This document shows positions 26,852 to 34,975 of a stretch of DNA of 64,000 nt, one piece after another. This DNA is from Actinomyces sp. 432. Its GTDB lineage: Bacteria; Actinomycetota; Actinomycetes; Actinomycetales; Actinomycetaceae. Each line of letters begins with the position of its first letter. Position 1 is the stretch's first letter. Below the pieces are notes generated by a model, which was not told the origin of the DNA, did no database searches, and saw only the letters and a program-made list of their open reading frames with translations. The stretch covers positions 2,356,001-2,420,000 of the forward strand of contig NZ_CP025249.1 in NCBI RefSeq assembly GCF_009930875.1. The letters are read 5' to 3'. The translations under genes were made by a program, and so were the position numbers.

Positions 26852-28114
26852 TCATGGGCACAAGGCCCTCAGGGGAAAGGTGAGGACGCCGTCGGAAAGC
26901 TTCATAGTGGGACCGTCCGCAGTCACGACGGCGGTGAAGACCGGTGCGGGCGTACGTCGCGTGTCAATATCCGCCACGAACGCGGCCAGGGAGTCCTGGG
27001 CCCGCGCTATCTGCCGCTGCCCCAATTTGACCTCAAAAGCAGCCCAGTGACCGTCATCGAACTCGACGACGGCGTCGGCCTCCTTTCCCGACTTGTCCCG
27101 GTAGTGGTAGACACGCCCGCCCCGCAACTCGGCGAAAGTACGCAGATGCTGCACAACCTGGGACTCGAACCACAACCCGGCGGTATCCAGGTCTTGCATC
27201 AGGCGCTCTGCCGAGGTCCCGGTGATGGCTGCAGCCAGTGCGGGATCCACGAAATGGAGTTTTGACGAGGTGCGCACCGCGTAGCGCGAGCGCAGGTGCG
27301 GAGCCCACGCGGGCTGCTCTTCGACAATGAAGAGCCGCCTAAGGGCGTTGACATAGCTAGCGGCGGTCTCTGCGCTGAGCGCCTGAGTCGTCACGTCCCT
27401 CGCGACGGTGGTGAACGAAGCCTCGGTGGCGATATGGCGCGCCAAAGAGCGCAGAAGTGCACGCAACCTGATCGGATCGCGGCGCGGCTCCCCATCGAGC
27501 CGCCCCATGTCGATGTTGACGACATCCTCCACATAGTCGCGCAGATGCCGCTGCGCCTGCGCAGTGGTGGCATCGACGTCGCCCGGCCAGCCGCCGTGGA
27601 CCAGTGCGTCCAGCGCCTCTCGGACGCTCGTGCCGGAGTCAAGCGCAGGCGGCGGCGCCTCGCCGTCGAACAGTGCCGCCAACGAGACCTTCCCTGTACC
27701 CAGGCCCCGCTCGAACAGGGTCATCGGCCGCAGGCGTACCCTGGAGATCCGGTGGGCACCAGAATGCCGCGTAGCATCCTCGGCGGGAACCGAGGAACCG
27801 GTGAGTATGAACTGCCCAGGGCGTTGCCTGGAGTCGACCTCCCGTCGTACCGCATTCCACAGGTCCGGCGCCAGCTGCCACTCGTCGATCAGCCTGGGAG
27901 TATCACCCTCCAGCAGCAACGCAGGATCGAGGTCGAGCGCAGCTCGAATCTGGGGCAGACCCGAGTCCAGGGCGACCTCGGATGCCGCATGCTGCCGTCC
28001 GGTCACGGTCTTGCCGCAGGCGCGCACGCCTTCGATGAGAAGCCCGCCCGAATAGCCCAGGATCTCGCTTATCAGTGCGTCAACGACGCGAGGACGGTAG
28101 CCCGTACCGGTCAT
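26852..28114 (-). CDS. AAA_14/DUF4143 ATPase with predicted PD-(D/E)XK nuclease domain, copy 2
   Basis: The protein has 420 residues and is a paralogue of copy 1 with the same layout. Walker A is GVRACGKT, Walker B RLIDEWQLAP, sensor LTGSS, and the DUF4143 end has KEADAVVEFDDG then FEVKLG (about 361-365). Overall identity between the copies is moderate, so the duplication is old or the two arrived separately. A four-unit 23-bp array starts about 45 bases upstream of its start codon, mirroring copy 1. Function is unknown; an ATP-dependent DNA-acting role is inferred from domain content only. Confidence 0.85.
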   Translation of the reverse strand: MTGTGYRPRVVDALISEILGYSGGLLIEGVRACGKTVTGRQHAASEVALDSGLPQIRAALDLDPALLLEGDTPRLIDEWQLAPDLWNAVRREVDSRQRPGQFILTGSSVPAEDATRHSGAHRISRVRLRPMTLFERGLGTGKVSLAALFDGEAPPPALDSGTSVREALDALVHGGWPGDVDATTAQAQRHLRDYVEDVVNIDMGRLDGEPRRDPIRLRALLRSLARHIATEASFTTVARDVTTQALSAETAASYVNALRRLFIVEEQPAWAPHLRSRYAVRTSSKLHFVDPALAAAITGTSAERLMQDLDTAGLWFESQVVQHLRTFAELRGGRVYHYRDKSGKEADAVVEFDDGHWAAFEVKLGQRQIARAQDSLAAFVADIDTRRTPAPVFTAVVTADGPTMKLSDGVLTFPLRALCP

Positions 28115-28158
28115 CGTCCGCCTCCCACAATACAGTGCAAAACCAACCTCGACCCGAG

Positions 28159-28257
28159 AGTTGGCATTATTCTAACCGGACAGTTGGCGTCGCTTCAACC
28201 CGGCAGTTGGCGTCGTTTCAACCGGGCAGTTGGCGCCAACTTGAGCCTCAACCGGTC
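28159..28257. repeat. Four-unit 23-bp tandem array upstream of DUF4143 gene 2
   Basis: AGTTGG recurs at 28159, 28182, 28205 and 28228, exactly 23 bases apart. The best unit reads CAGTTGGCGTCGTTTCAACC. The unit differs from the array of DUF4143 gene 1 but keeps the CAGTTGG core (CCAACTG on the gene strand) and the period. It lies immediately upstream of the ATPase start at 28114. Confidence 0.9.
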
Positions 28258-28268
28258 GCGCCAGACTG

Positions 28269-28616
28269 CTAACAATGCGCGCCATCGCTCAGGGCACGAG
28301 CCCCATCCATCACCAGGCCGACGCCGATCTCCACCATCCGCTGTGGCGCGACCGCCTTTCCCCCTTCAAGCCACGCCTGGTAGATGCGCAGCGGAGCCGA
28401 AGTGACATGAGCCGGGTACAACGCCCACTCGCCCGTATCCCAGCCATGCGGGATGTTGCCCCTGCCATCCGCCTCACGGACCTCGACCATCATCCGCTCA
28501 CGGATGGCGTCGTGCCGCCCAGCGACGGTGACCGCCTCACAGAACTCGTCCTGCGCGACGCTGAACTCGAAGAAGGCGCGGGTGATCGCCTCGACGTCCA
28601 AATTGATGACAAACAC
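28269..28616 (-). CDS. Hypothetical protein, 5' end apparently replaced by a dispersed element
   Basis: The protein has 115 residues with GC3-rich, coding-like codon use and no recognised family. The middle has GNIPHGWDTGEWALYPAHV and the C-terminal half a plausible helix pair (APQRMVEIGVGLVMDGARAL). The first open start is GTG 28616, which falls inside the left inverted repeat of the dispersed element (28594-28718), and no ribosome binding site precedes it. The first ~8 residues (MFVINLD) are therefore element sequence, and the gene is probably 5'-truncated. It may be a broken gene. Confidence 0.45.
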   Translation of the reverse strand: MFVINLDVEAITRAFFEFSVAQDEFCEAVTVAGRHDAIRERMMVEVREADGRGNIPHGWDTGEWALYPAHVTSAPLRIYQAWLEGGKAVAPQRMVEIGVGLVMDGARALSDGAHC

Positions 28617-28718
28617 CGCCTACGGCCGCGGGAGCCGAACTGACACCCGCATGATTCCAACGTTCTGTTCGCGGCCGCTGCCACCTCCTACCTCGTTTGT
28701 CATAGATCTGGACACTTC
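28594..28718. repeat. Inverted-repeat-bounded dispersed element, copy 3 (core inverted)
   Basis: Left arm GTCCAAATTGATGACAAAC (from 28596) and right arm GTTTGTCATAGATCTGGAC (from 28695) are inverted copies. The core at 28643-28671 reads, on the minus strand, GAACAGAACGTTGGAATCAT and then GCGGGTG, so this copy has the opposite orientation to the others. Length is 125 bases. It overlaps the start of the 115-residue open frame. Confidence 0.8.
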
Positions 28719-28980
28719 GGACCACCCCGCACGCGAATCGACACCAACGCCGAGCCACCCCAGGCGGACAGGTCACCCAAGCACCCGAGGTCACCCCGGA
28801 CTCCAACACCACACCCAGAAAGCTGGTCTGTGTCCACCCGAGACTCTCGACTCTGCCCGGTACCCGGTGCGCTGGCCGACGGCGGTGAGGCTGGCCGGGA
28901 CCGGCGCCCGCGCCTGATCTGCACGCGGAGGCGCCCCGACAAAGAGCGTGCCGAACGGCGCTCCGTCGGGGCCGACTCAG

Positions 28981-29232
28981 GGGGTGACCATCACCTTGCC
29001 CGAGGCGCCGCCGGCGTCGACGTGGGCCAGCGCCTCGGACACCTGCGCCAGCGGCAGGACCTGCCCCCACCTGCACGGGCACGCCCCGCTACGCCAGGAT
29101 CGTCGAGGCCCGCTCCAGCTGCGCGCCGTCGGAGTGGACGAAGACGAAGCGGTAGCGCTGCCCGCGCTTGGCGGCTGCGCGGATGCCGACCAGCGCGAAC
29201 AACGCCCGCTTGAGAGGTCCGTATCCCGCCTA
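28981..29232 (-). pseudogene. Remnant of a medium-chain zinc-type dehydrogenase/quinone reductase
   Basis: Two minus-strand pieces in different frames read RYRFVFVHSDGAQLERAST and, after a TAG and a frame change, VLPLAQVSEALAHVDAGG followed by ASGKVMVTP and a stop. This is the C-terminal end of MDR-family NADPH:quinone reductases/zinc-less alcohol dehydrogenases. The N-terminal catalytic domain and most of the Rossmann fold are missing. The remnant lies in the accessory region with other decayed genes. Confidence 0.65.
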
Positions 29233-29298
29233 GGAACGCCAGGTTACATATCTCGCAGTAGAACGGGTCTTCAGACAAGCCATCACAGCCCCTACCTC

Positions 29299-29931
29299 CT
29301 ATTTCACAGCCACGGCACCGTAGGCGGTGCGGTCGGTTAGAGCGAAACCCGGCTTGCGCCCCAGACCCCAGTAGACCGGCGAGCGGAAGCACAGCCAGAA
29401 CACGGCCACGAGCCAGGCGACAGCAATAACCCAGTCGAACCACATAAAGCTCGCAGAGTCGAAGACCCGCGTGAAGTAGCGCACAGCTATTGGGGTAAGG
29501 CCGACCACCGCGGTGACCATGCCGGGATTGTAGAGCGTGCGCAGCCGTACATTGAACACAACCAAGTGCATGAGGATCTCGGCGACATTGAAGAGCATAG
29601 CCGCCAGCACGAGCGGGCGCGCACCAGGTACGATTATGGGAAGAATATAAACAAGCAGCAGGAAGCCCCAGTTGCCGTACATGGAGTTGAGGTTGTTGCA
29701 GTCCCACTTGGACGAGTCCATCTCGCCGCTGCCCATGAGCACCTTGACGCCCATAAAGGGAAATCCACCCGGGAAACCAAACTCCTCGAAAAAGTGCAAA
29801 AACAACACCATTACCGACGCGATCTGCAGCGTGAGCAGCGGGCCGCGCGCTATGAAGATGGCAGCCAGCGCCACACCTCCCGCCAAGTACACCGACACAT
29901 AGTGCCAGTTGTTCACGATTGTCTTGCCCAT
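29299..29931 (-). CDS. HXXEE-type integral membrane protein
   Basis: The protein has 210 residues and about 5-6 membrane helices. The name-giving motif is seen as LHFFEEFGFPGGF (H-x2-E-E) near residues 45-57, with a second Asn/Trp-rich stretch (SKWDCNNLNSMYGNWG). The function of this family is unknown. I start at ATG 29931 with AAGGCGGG upstream; the longer frame runs into the divergent promoter region. It is divergent from a TetR gene. Lower GC and less biased codons than the surrounding genes suggest acquisition from another genome. Confidence 0.75.
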   Translation of the reverse strand: MGKTIVNNWHYVSVYLAGGVALAAIFIARGPLLTLQIASVMVLFLHFFEEFGFPGGFPFMGVKVLMGSGEMDSSKWDCNNLNSMYGNWGFLLLVYILPIIVPGARPLVLAAMLFNVAEILMHLVVFNVRLRTLYNPGMVTAVVGLTPIAVRYFTRVFDSASFMWFDWVIAVAWLVAVFWLCFRSPVYWGLGRKPGFALTDRTAYGAVAVK

Positions 29932-30017
29932 GGCACCCGCCTTCCATCGGGATCTGTCCGTTGACACCGTTGTACGCCCCGGCAACAGCCCCTTCAATGA
30001 GCAAAATAGCTCGATGG

Positions 30018-30050
30018 TACAATATCGAACCGTTCGTCTAGATTCGTCTA
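30018..30050. promoter_or_regulatory. Promoter and operator candidates between HXXEE and TetR genes
   Basis: TACAAT (30018-30023) is a good -10 element for the TetR gene. It is followed by the palindrome CGAACCGTTCG (30026-30036) and a direct repeat TTCGTCTA at 30033 and 30043. The symmetry and position fit autoregulation by the TetR protein. The segment is clearly more AT-rich than the window average. Confidence 0.45.
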
Positions 30051-30062
30051 ATGAGAGGCACC

Positions 30063-30638
30063 ATGAACGAGGAAGACCTACGCGTGGTAAAGACACGCGA
30101 GAACATAGAGGGCACGTTCATGCGGCTTCTGGGCGAGAAGGACTTCTCTCAAGTCACCGTGGCCGAGCTCATTCGCGAATGCCGCATATCCAAGGGCACG
30201 TTCTACTACCACTACCGCGACAAGTATGACCTTGCCGAGAGGCTGCTACGGCGACAATTCGAGGTATTCGCTACCGTTGTGGATGAAAGCCGAACCGCCA
30301 TTGAGAACGGCGATGCCGAGGTTGGACGCCTGGCGGCTACCCTCGTGCAGCTTGTCACCAATTTTGCTCGCCTGAGCTCCATCCGCACGCCCGAGCTGGA
30401 CTCAAGGGAGGAGCTCACGCGTTTCCTGCAGGACAAGTTCGTTGCCTACATCGGCCAGCAGCCTGAGCTAAGGACCCGGGATCCCGAGCAAGTCGCCAGG
30501 TTCCTGGCCGCGATCGTCGTTGCCGAGGCCGAAATGGTCGGCGCGGGCAGGGTTGAGGCAGGCCCTGTCTTCTTTGAGGCGCTGCATGACCTGGCTGCCC
30601 TCATTGAGACGCTGCCAAGGCCCTCCACGCAACCCTGA
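30063..30638 (+). CDS. TetR-family transcriptional regulator
   Basis: The protein has 191 residues. The N-terminal HTH is clear (VTVAELIRECRISKGTFYYHYRDKYDLA within residues 35-62); the rest is a helical ligand-binding domain. GAGAGG lies 4 bases before ATG 30063, and I prefer this to the in-frame ATG 30051, which would lie on the operator repeats. It probably represses itself and the divergent HXXEE gene. The ligand is unknown. Confidence 0.88.
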   Translation: MNEEDLRVVKTRENIEGTFMRLLGEKDFSQVTVAELIRECRISKGTFYYHYRDKYDLAERLLRRQFEVFATVVDESRTAIENGDAEVGRLAATLVQLVTNFARLSSIRTPELDSREELTRFLQDKFVAYIGQQPELRTRDPEQVARFLAAIVVAEAEMVGAGRVEAGPVFFEALHDLAALIETLPRPSTQP

Positions 30639-30686
30639 CCACCACCGCACGCAGCCTTCAGGATGCCGTCCCGAAAGCTATGCAGG

Positions 30687-30922
30687 TCAATATGACGCAG
30701 CAGAGGTACCGTCCACTTCGCACACCATCAGCCATTCGGTCTCATCGGCGCCGTCGCCCACGATCCGGAAGCCCAGCCGCTCGTACAGGCGGATGCGCGG
30801 CACCTGCCCGGTGAAGTCCTCGGGCACGTAGACCGCCTCCAGCAGGAAGTCCTCCAGCAGGGGCGTCTCCTCGAGCCGCAGCGACCGAATCGCGATTGCA
30901 TCGTCTTCGATGATCAAAACCC
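30687..30922 (-). pseudogene. GNAT acetyltransferase with internal deletion
   Basis: The frame begins with a typical GNAT start ([20 protein letters not shown], then EAVYVPE). It jumps directly to the C-terminal strand ([20 protein letters not shown] then WLMVCEV). The acetyl-CoA binding middle (motif A, Q/RxxGxG/A) is absent, giving about 75 residues instead of about 150. No start codon with a ribosome binding site is clear. It is a deletion derivative rather than a functional enzyme and lies just downstream of the Fic gene. Confidence 0.65.
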
Positions 30923-30945
30923 GGTCTCCGCGGCTGGCCGGACGC

Positions 30946-31764
30946 TCAGCCGGTGTAAGGGATGCGGAAGTAGTCGAGGTGCTGTTTGAAGCGGTCCTGC
31001 GCAGCACGGCAGGTCTCCAGGAGGAGACCCGGCTGCGAATCCCATTCGCGCAGACCCCGGTAATAGAAGGCTTTCATGTCGTCGGTGATGATGAAGGGCA
31101 CGACGCCACTCGCCAGACACTCACCCAGCATGATTAATCTCCCGACCCGGCCGTTGCCGTCCCGGAAAGGGTGGATGCGCTCGAAGCACACGTGCATGTC
31201 AATGATCTCTTCCAGGGTGTGGCGCTGAGCCGGACGATAACGGGTCAGGAGCGCACCTATCGCCTCAGGCACCTCTTCGGGCGGCGTCGTCGGCATCCCG
31301 GAGACCTCGTTGGGCACGCGCTTGTAGTCGCCGACGGCGAACCATTCCTTGGCGGCGTCGCCGGTCGCCGCCTTGAGAATGCGATGCAGACGCTTGATCG
31401 CACCCTCGGTGAGCGGCTCACCCACATGGTCGATTACAACGTCGATAGCGCGGAAGTGGTTGGAGGTCTCGACGACGTCGTCCACGCGTACCGGCCCCTC
31501 GGAGGCGTCTAGCGTACGGGTCTCGAAGATGAGGCGGGTCTGCTCCTCGGAGAGCCGACTGCCCTCAATCCGGTTCGAGGAGTAGGTGAGGTCGATCTGG
31601 AGGCGGTGGTAGATCCCGCCCTTAATCCTCTCCGCCTTCTCCGCTCGCAGCCGGGCCAGTAGCGGCGATCCGGGCACGTTGACGCGCTCCGCGGCATCAT
31701 TCAGCAAGGGCGCCGTCGCCGCGCGTGATGGCCGCGTCACCGGCGCATCGTCATCAGTCGTCAT
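30946..31764 (-). CDS. Fic-domain protein (class II, self-inhibited AMP transferase)
   Basis: The protein has 272 residues. The Fic active-site loop [12 protein letters not shown] is fully intact, and the N-terminal inhibitory motif S-x3-E-G is present as SNRIEG (63-68), placing it among class II Fic proteins whose own helix blocks ATP. Such enzymes transfer AMP or another nucleotide part to target proteins. I start at ATG 31764 ([11 protein letters not shown]), since upstream residues show no domain. No antitoxin gene is adjacent, as expected for class II. Target unknown. Confidence 0.9.
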   Translation of the reverse strand: MTTDDDAPVTRPSRAATAPLLNDAAERVNVPGSPLLARLRAEKAERIKGGIYHRLQIDLTYSSNRIEGSRLSEEQTRLIFETRTLDASEGPVRVDDVVETSNHFRAIDVVIDHVGEPLTEGAIKRLHRILKAATGDAAKEWFAVGDYKRVPNEVSGMPTTPPEEVPEAIGALLTRYRPAQRHTLEEIIDMHVCFERIHPFRDGNGRVGRLIMLGECLASGVVPFIITDDMKAFYYRGLREWDSQPGLLLETCRAAQDRFKQHLDYFRIPYTG

Positions 31765-31890
31765 CGGACACGATTGTAGGGTCCGGCGCCGTCTATTCGG
31801 CGGCCCAAGGTTCCATGCCACATTCCCGACCGGCTGCAGCATGCTGCACTTGCTTGGGGTAGCCCGTCGCGCGCCCCTCGCTCTACCTGC

Positions 31891-32886
31891 CTATTCCCAT
31901 TCGATGGTGCCGATGGGCTTGGGGGTCAGGTCGTAGGCCACCCGGCACACGCCAGGGACCTCCGCCAGGATGCGGGTGGTGATCCGCCGCAGCAGCGGCC
32001 AGTCGAGCTCGGGCACCTCGGCGGTCATGGCGTCGACCGTGTTGACGCAGCGGATGATGACGGGCCAGTCGAAGGCGCGCTTGCCCTCGCGCACGCCGGT
32101 GGCGCGCATATCCGGCACCACGCAGAAGTACTGCCAGATGTCCTGGCCGGCGGCCTCGATTTCCTCGCGGACGACGGCGTCGGCCTCCCGCAGCGCCTCC
32201 AGGCGGTCGCGGGTGATCGCACCCAGGCAGCGCACCCCCAGTCCCGGGCCGGGGAAGGGCTGGCGCTCCACCATGGACTCCGGCAGGCCGAGCCGGCGGC
32301 CGACCACGCGCACCTCATCCTTGTAGAGCAGCTTGACGGGCTCGACGAGCTCGAAGTCCATGTCCTCGGGCAGGCCGCCGACGTTGTGGTGGGCCTTCAC
32401 GCCTTCGGCTGACTCGAGAATGTCGGGGTAGATGGTGCCCTGCCCCAGGAAGCCGACACCCTCAAGCCCCGCAGCCTGCTCGGCGAACACGTTGATGAAC
32501 TCGGCGCCGATGAGCTTGCGCTTGGCCTCGGGGTCGGCCACGCCCGCCAGCACGTTCAGGAACCGGTCCGTGGCATCGACGTATACGAGGTTGGCACCCA
32601 GCCCGTCCCGGAAGACCTCGATCACCTGCTCGGACTCGCCCTTGCGCATGAGGCCGTGGTTGACGTGGACGCTGATCAGCTGCTTGCCGATCGCCTTGAT
32701 GAGCAGGGCGGCGACGACGGAGGAATCGACGCCGCCGGATAGAGCCAGCAGCACCTTGCCGTCGCCGACCTGCGCGCGCACGGCCTCGACGGCCTCGGCG
32801 ATGAAGGCGTCCGCCAGCTCTGGGGTGGTGATGCGCTCCATGTCGGGGCGCTGGTTGGAGGTGAAGTCCACTGCGGTCTCCTTCAT
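31891..32886 (-). CDS. Stand-alone GMP synthetase (ATP-pyrophosphatase and dimerisation domains, no glutaminase)
   Basis: The protein has 331 residues corresponding to the C-terminal two thirds of GuaA. The P-loop SGGVDSS, the HHNVGGLPE and [10 protein letters not shown] motifs and the conserved end KPIGTIEWE are all present. The class I glutaminase domain is missing, so it would use ammonia or a separate amidotransferase to make GMP from XMP. It lies directly downstream of a full-length but frameshifted guaA on the same strand, with a dispersed element between them. The two are diverged paralogues rather than a recent duplication. Confidence 0.88.
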   Translation of the reverse strand: MKETAVDFTSNQRPDMERITTPELADAFIAEAVEAVRAQVGDGKVLLALSGGVDSSVVAALLIKAIGKQLISVHVNHGLMRKGESEQVIEVFRDGLGANLVYVDATDRFLNVLAGVADPEAKRKLIGAEFINVFAEQAAGLEGVGFLGQGTIYPDILESAEGVKAHHNVGGLPEDMDFELVEPVKLLYKDEVRVVGRRLGLPESMVERQPFPGPGLGVRCLGAITRDRLEALREADAVVREEIEAAGQDIWQYFCVVPDMRATGVREGKRAFDWPVIIRCVNTVDAMTAEVPELDWPLLRRITTRILAEVPGVCRVAYDLTPKPIGTIEWE

Positions 32887-32973
32887 CGTCGCGTGCGTGC
32901 TCCGCGCCCGACTCTACTGCCATCCCCCGAGGCTGCGCGGAAGAAGCCGACCCCTCACGATGAGCCGGCACCC

Positions 32974-33100
32974 AAGATGTCAAAATCGATGACAAACGCG
33001 TCCAGGGGCGTCGGCGCCAGCGAACAAAACGTTGGAATCATGCGGGTGCCGGATCGGCTCTCGCCGGCATCGGGAGTGTTTGTCATCAAAATTGACACTT
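32974..33100. repeat. Inverted-repeat-bounded dispersed element, copy 4 (best preserved)
   Basis: Left arm ATGTCAAAATCGATGACAAA and right arm (reverse complement GTGTCAATTTTGATGACAAA) match almost perfectly, ending with ACGC and ACAC respectively. The core at 33021-33050 reads CGAACAAAACGTTGGAATCA then TGCGGGTGCCGG. Length is 127 bases. It lies in the 358-base gap between the two GMP synthetase genes, otherwise empty. No coding capacity. Confidence 0.85.
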
Positions 33101-33244
33101 CCACCCCGGACACACACCACCACGCGTAAGCTCCCACGTCCCAAACCGGAAGAGCGCGACCTGCAAGCCTAAGACGGCAACGAGCCGCGAGACCTCTGCC
33201 ATGTCATCGTTTTGAAGAGCGCCTGGCCGGAGAGACCTCGCCCG

Positions 33245-34842
33245 CTACTCCCACTCGATGGTGGCCGGGGGCTTGCTGGTCACGTCCAGCACCACGCGGT
33301 TGACCTCCGGGACCGCGTTTGTGATGCGCGTGGAGATGCGAGCCAGCACGTCGTAGGGCAGCCGCGTCCAGTCCGCCGTCATGGCGTCCTCACTGCTCAC
33401 CGGCCGCAGCACCACCGGGTGCCCGTAAGTGCGCCCGTCGCCCTGCACACCCACCGAGCGCACACCGGCCAGCAGCACCACCGGGCACTGCCAGATCTCC
33501 CCATCCAGCCCCGCCGCCTTCAACTCCTCGCGGGCGATCGCGTCCGCCGCCCGCAGGACGCGCAGGTTCTCCGCCGTCACCTCGCCGATGACGCGAATAC
33601 CCAGCCCCGGGCCGGGGAAGGGCTGGCGGGCCACGATCCCCTCGGGCACACCCAGCTCCCGGCCGATGGCGCGCACCTCGTCCTTGAACAGGGCGCGCAG
33701 CGGCTCGATCAGCTCGAAGTCCAGATCCTCGGGCAGGCCACCCACGTTGTGGTGGCTCTTGATGTTGGCGGCGCCCTCGCCGCCGCCGGACTCCACCACG
33801 TCCGGGTAGAGCGTGCCCTGCACCAGGAACTTGATCTCCCCGCCGGCGGCGCCCACCTCCTCAATCACACGCCGCTGGGCGGCCTCGAAGGAGCGGATGA
33901 ATTCCCGGCCGATGATCTTGCGCTTGGCCTCCGGCTCACTCACGCCCGCGAGCGCGGTCAGGAAGCGCTCGGACTCGTCCACGGTGATCACGCGGATGCC
34001 CATGCCCTGGGCATAGTCGTGCTCCACCTGCTCGCGCTCGCCGGCGCGCAGCAGGCCGTGGTCCACGAAGATGCAGGTCAGCTGGTCCCCGATGGCCCGG
34101 TGCACCAGGGCCGCGGCCACGGAGGAGTCGACGCCGCCGGACAGGCCGCAGATTACGTGGGCGTCGCCCACCCGCTCCCGGATGGCCTCGACCTGCTCGT
34201 CGATGATGTTGCCCGGCGTCCAGGTGGCGGGAATGCCGGCGCCGTCGTGCAGGAAGTTCTCCAGTGCCCGCTGCCCGAACTGCGAGTGCATCACCTCCGG
34301 GTGCCACTGCAGCCCGTACAGGCGCCGGGCGGGGTCCTCGAAGGCGGCCACGGGCGTCTGCGCGGTGGAGGCGGTGACGGTGAAGCCGTCCGGGGCGGCC
34401 TGCACGGCGTCGCCGTGGCTCATCCACACCGCCTGCCGGGCGGGGTGCCGGCGAACAGGCAGGAGTCGGGGTCGACGTCGGCCTCGGTGTGCCCGTACTC
34501 GCGGGTGCCGGTGCGCCCGACGGTGCCGCCGAGGGCCTGGGCCATGGTCTGGAAGCCGTAGCAGATGCCCAGCACCGGCACCCCCGCGTCGAACAGGGCC
34601 GGGTCCACACCCGGGGCGCCGTCGGCGTACACGGAGGCGGGCCCGCCGGACAGGATGATGGCGGCCGGATGCTTGGCGAGCATGCCCGCCGCCGACATGC
34701 TGTGGGGCACGATCTCGGAGTAGACGCTCGCCTCGCGCACGCGACGGGCGATCAGCTGGGCGTACTGGGCGCCGAAGTCCACCACGAGGACGGGGCCGGT
34801 CCGGCCCTCCTCCCCGGTGGCGGCATGGGGAGATGTCGTCAC
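33245..34842 (-). pseudogene. guaA: Full-length GMP synthase gene with a single-base frameshift in the glutaminase domain
   Basis: Two overlapping frames make up the gene. The upstream part (from about 34842) holds [17 protein letters not shown] and the glutaminase Cys in GICYGFQ. The downstream part (to 33245) holds the glutaminase His-x-Glu in LQWHPEV, the P-loop SGGVDSS and the end KPPATIEWE. They join at about 34435-34445, where one base is missing within CCCCGCCC. The upstream frame stops at a TGA that overlaps an ATG (ATGA). Restoring one base gives 532 residues, the normal GuaA length. The catalytic triad is split between the two pieces, so glutaminase function would be lost if the lesion is real. 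Confidence 0.88.
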
Positions 34843-34975
34843 CGGCACAGGATAGCGGGATCCGCCGCTGCGATGACGACGACGTCCGCGAGCGCCACGG
34901 CCGAGCACCACGGCCACCCGAACGCTCTTCGACGTGCGCGCTTCCAGCACCCTCCGCCTGCCAGTGCGCCCCGCC

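Noticed and set aside
25902-28257. CRISPR arrays
   Set aside because: Units are directly contiguous with no variable spacers and no cas genes are present.
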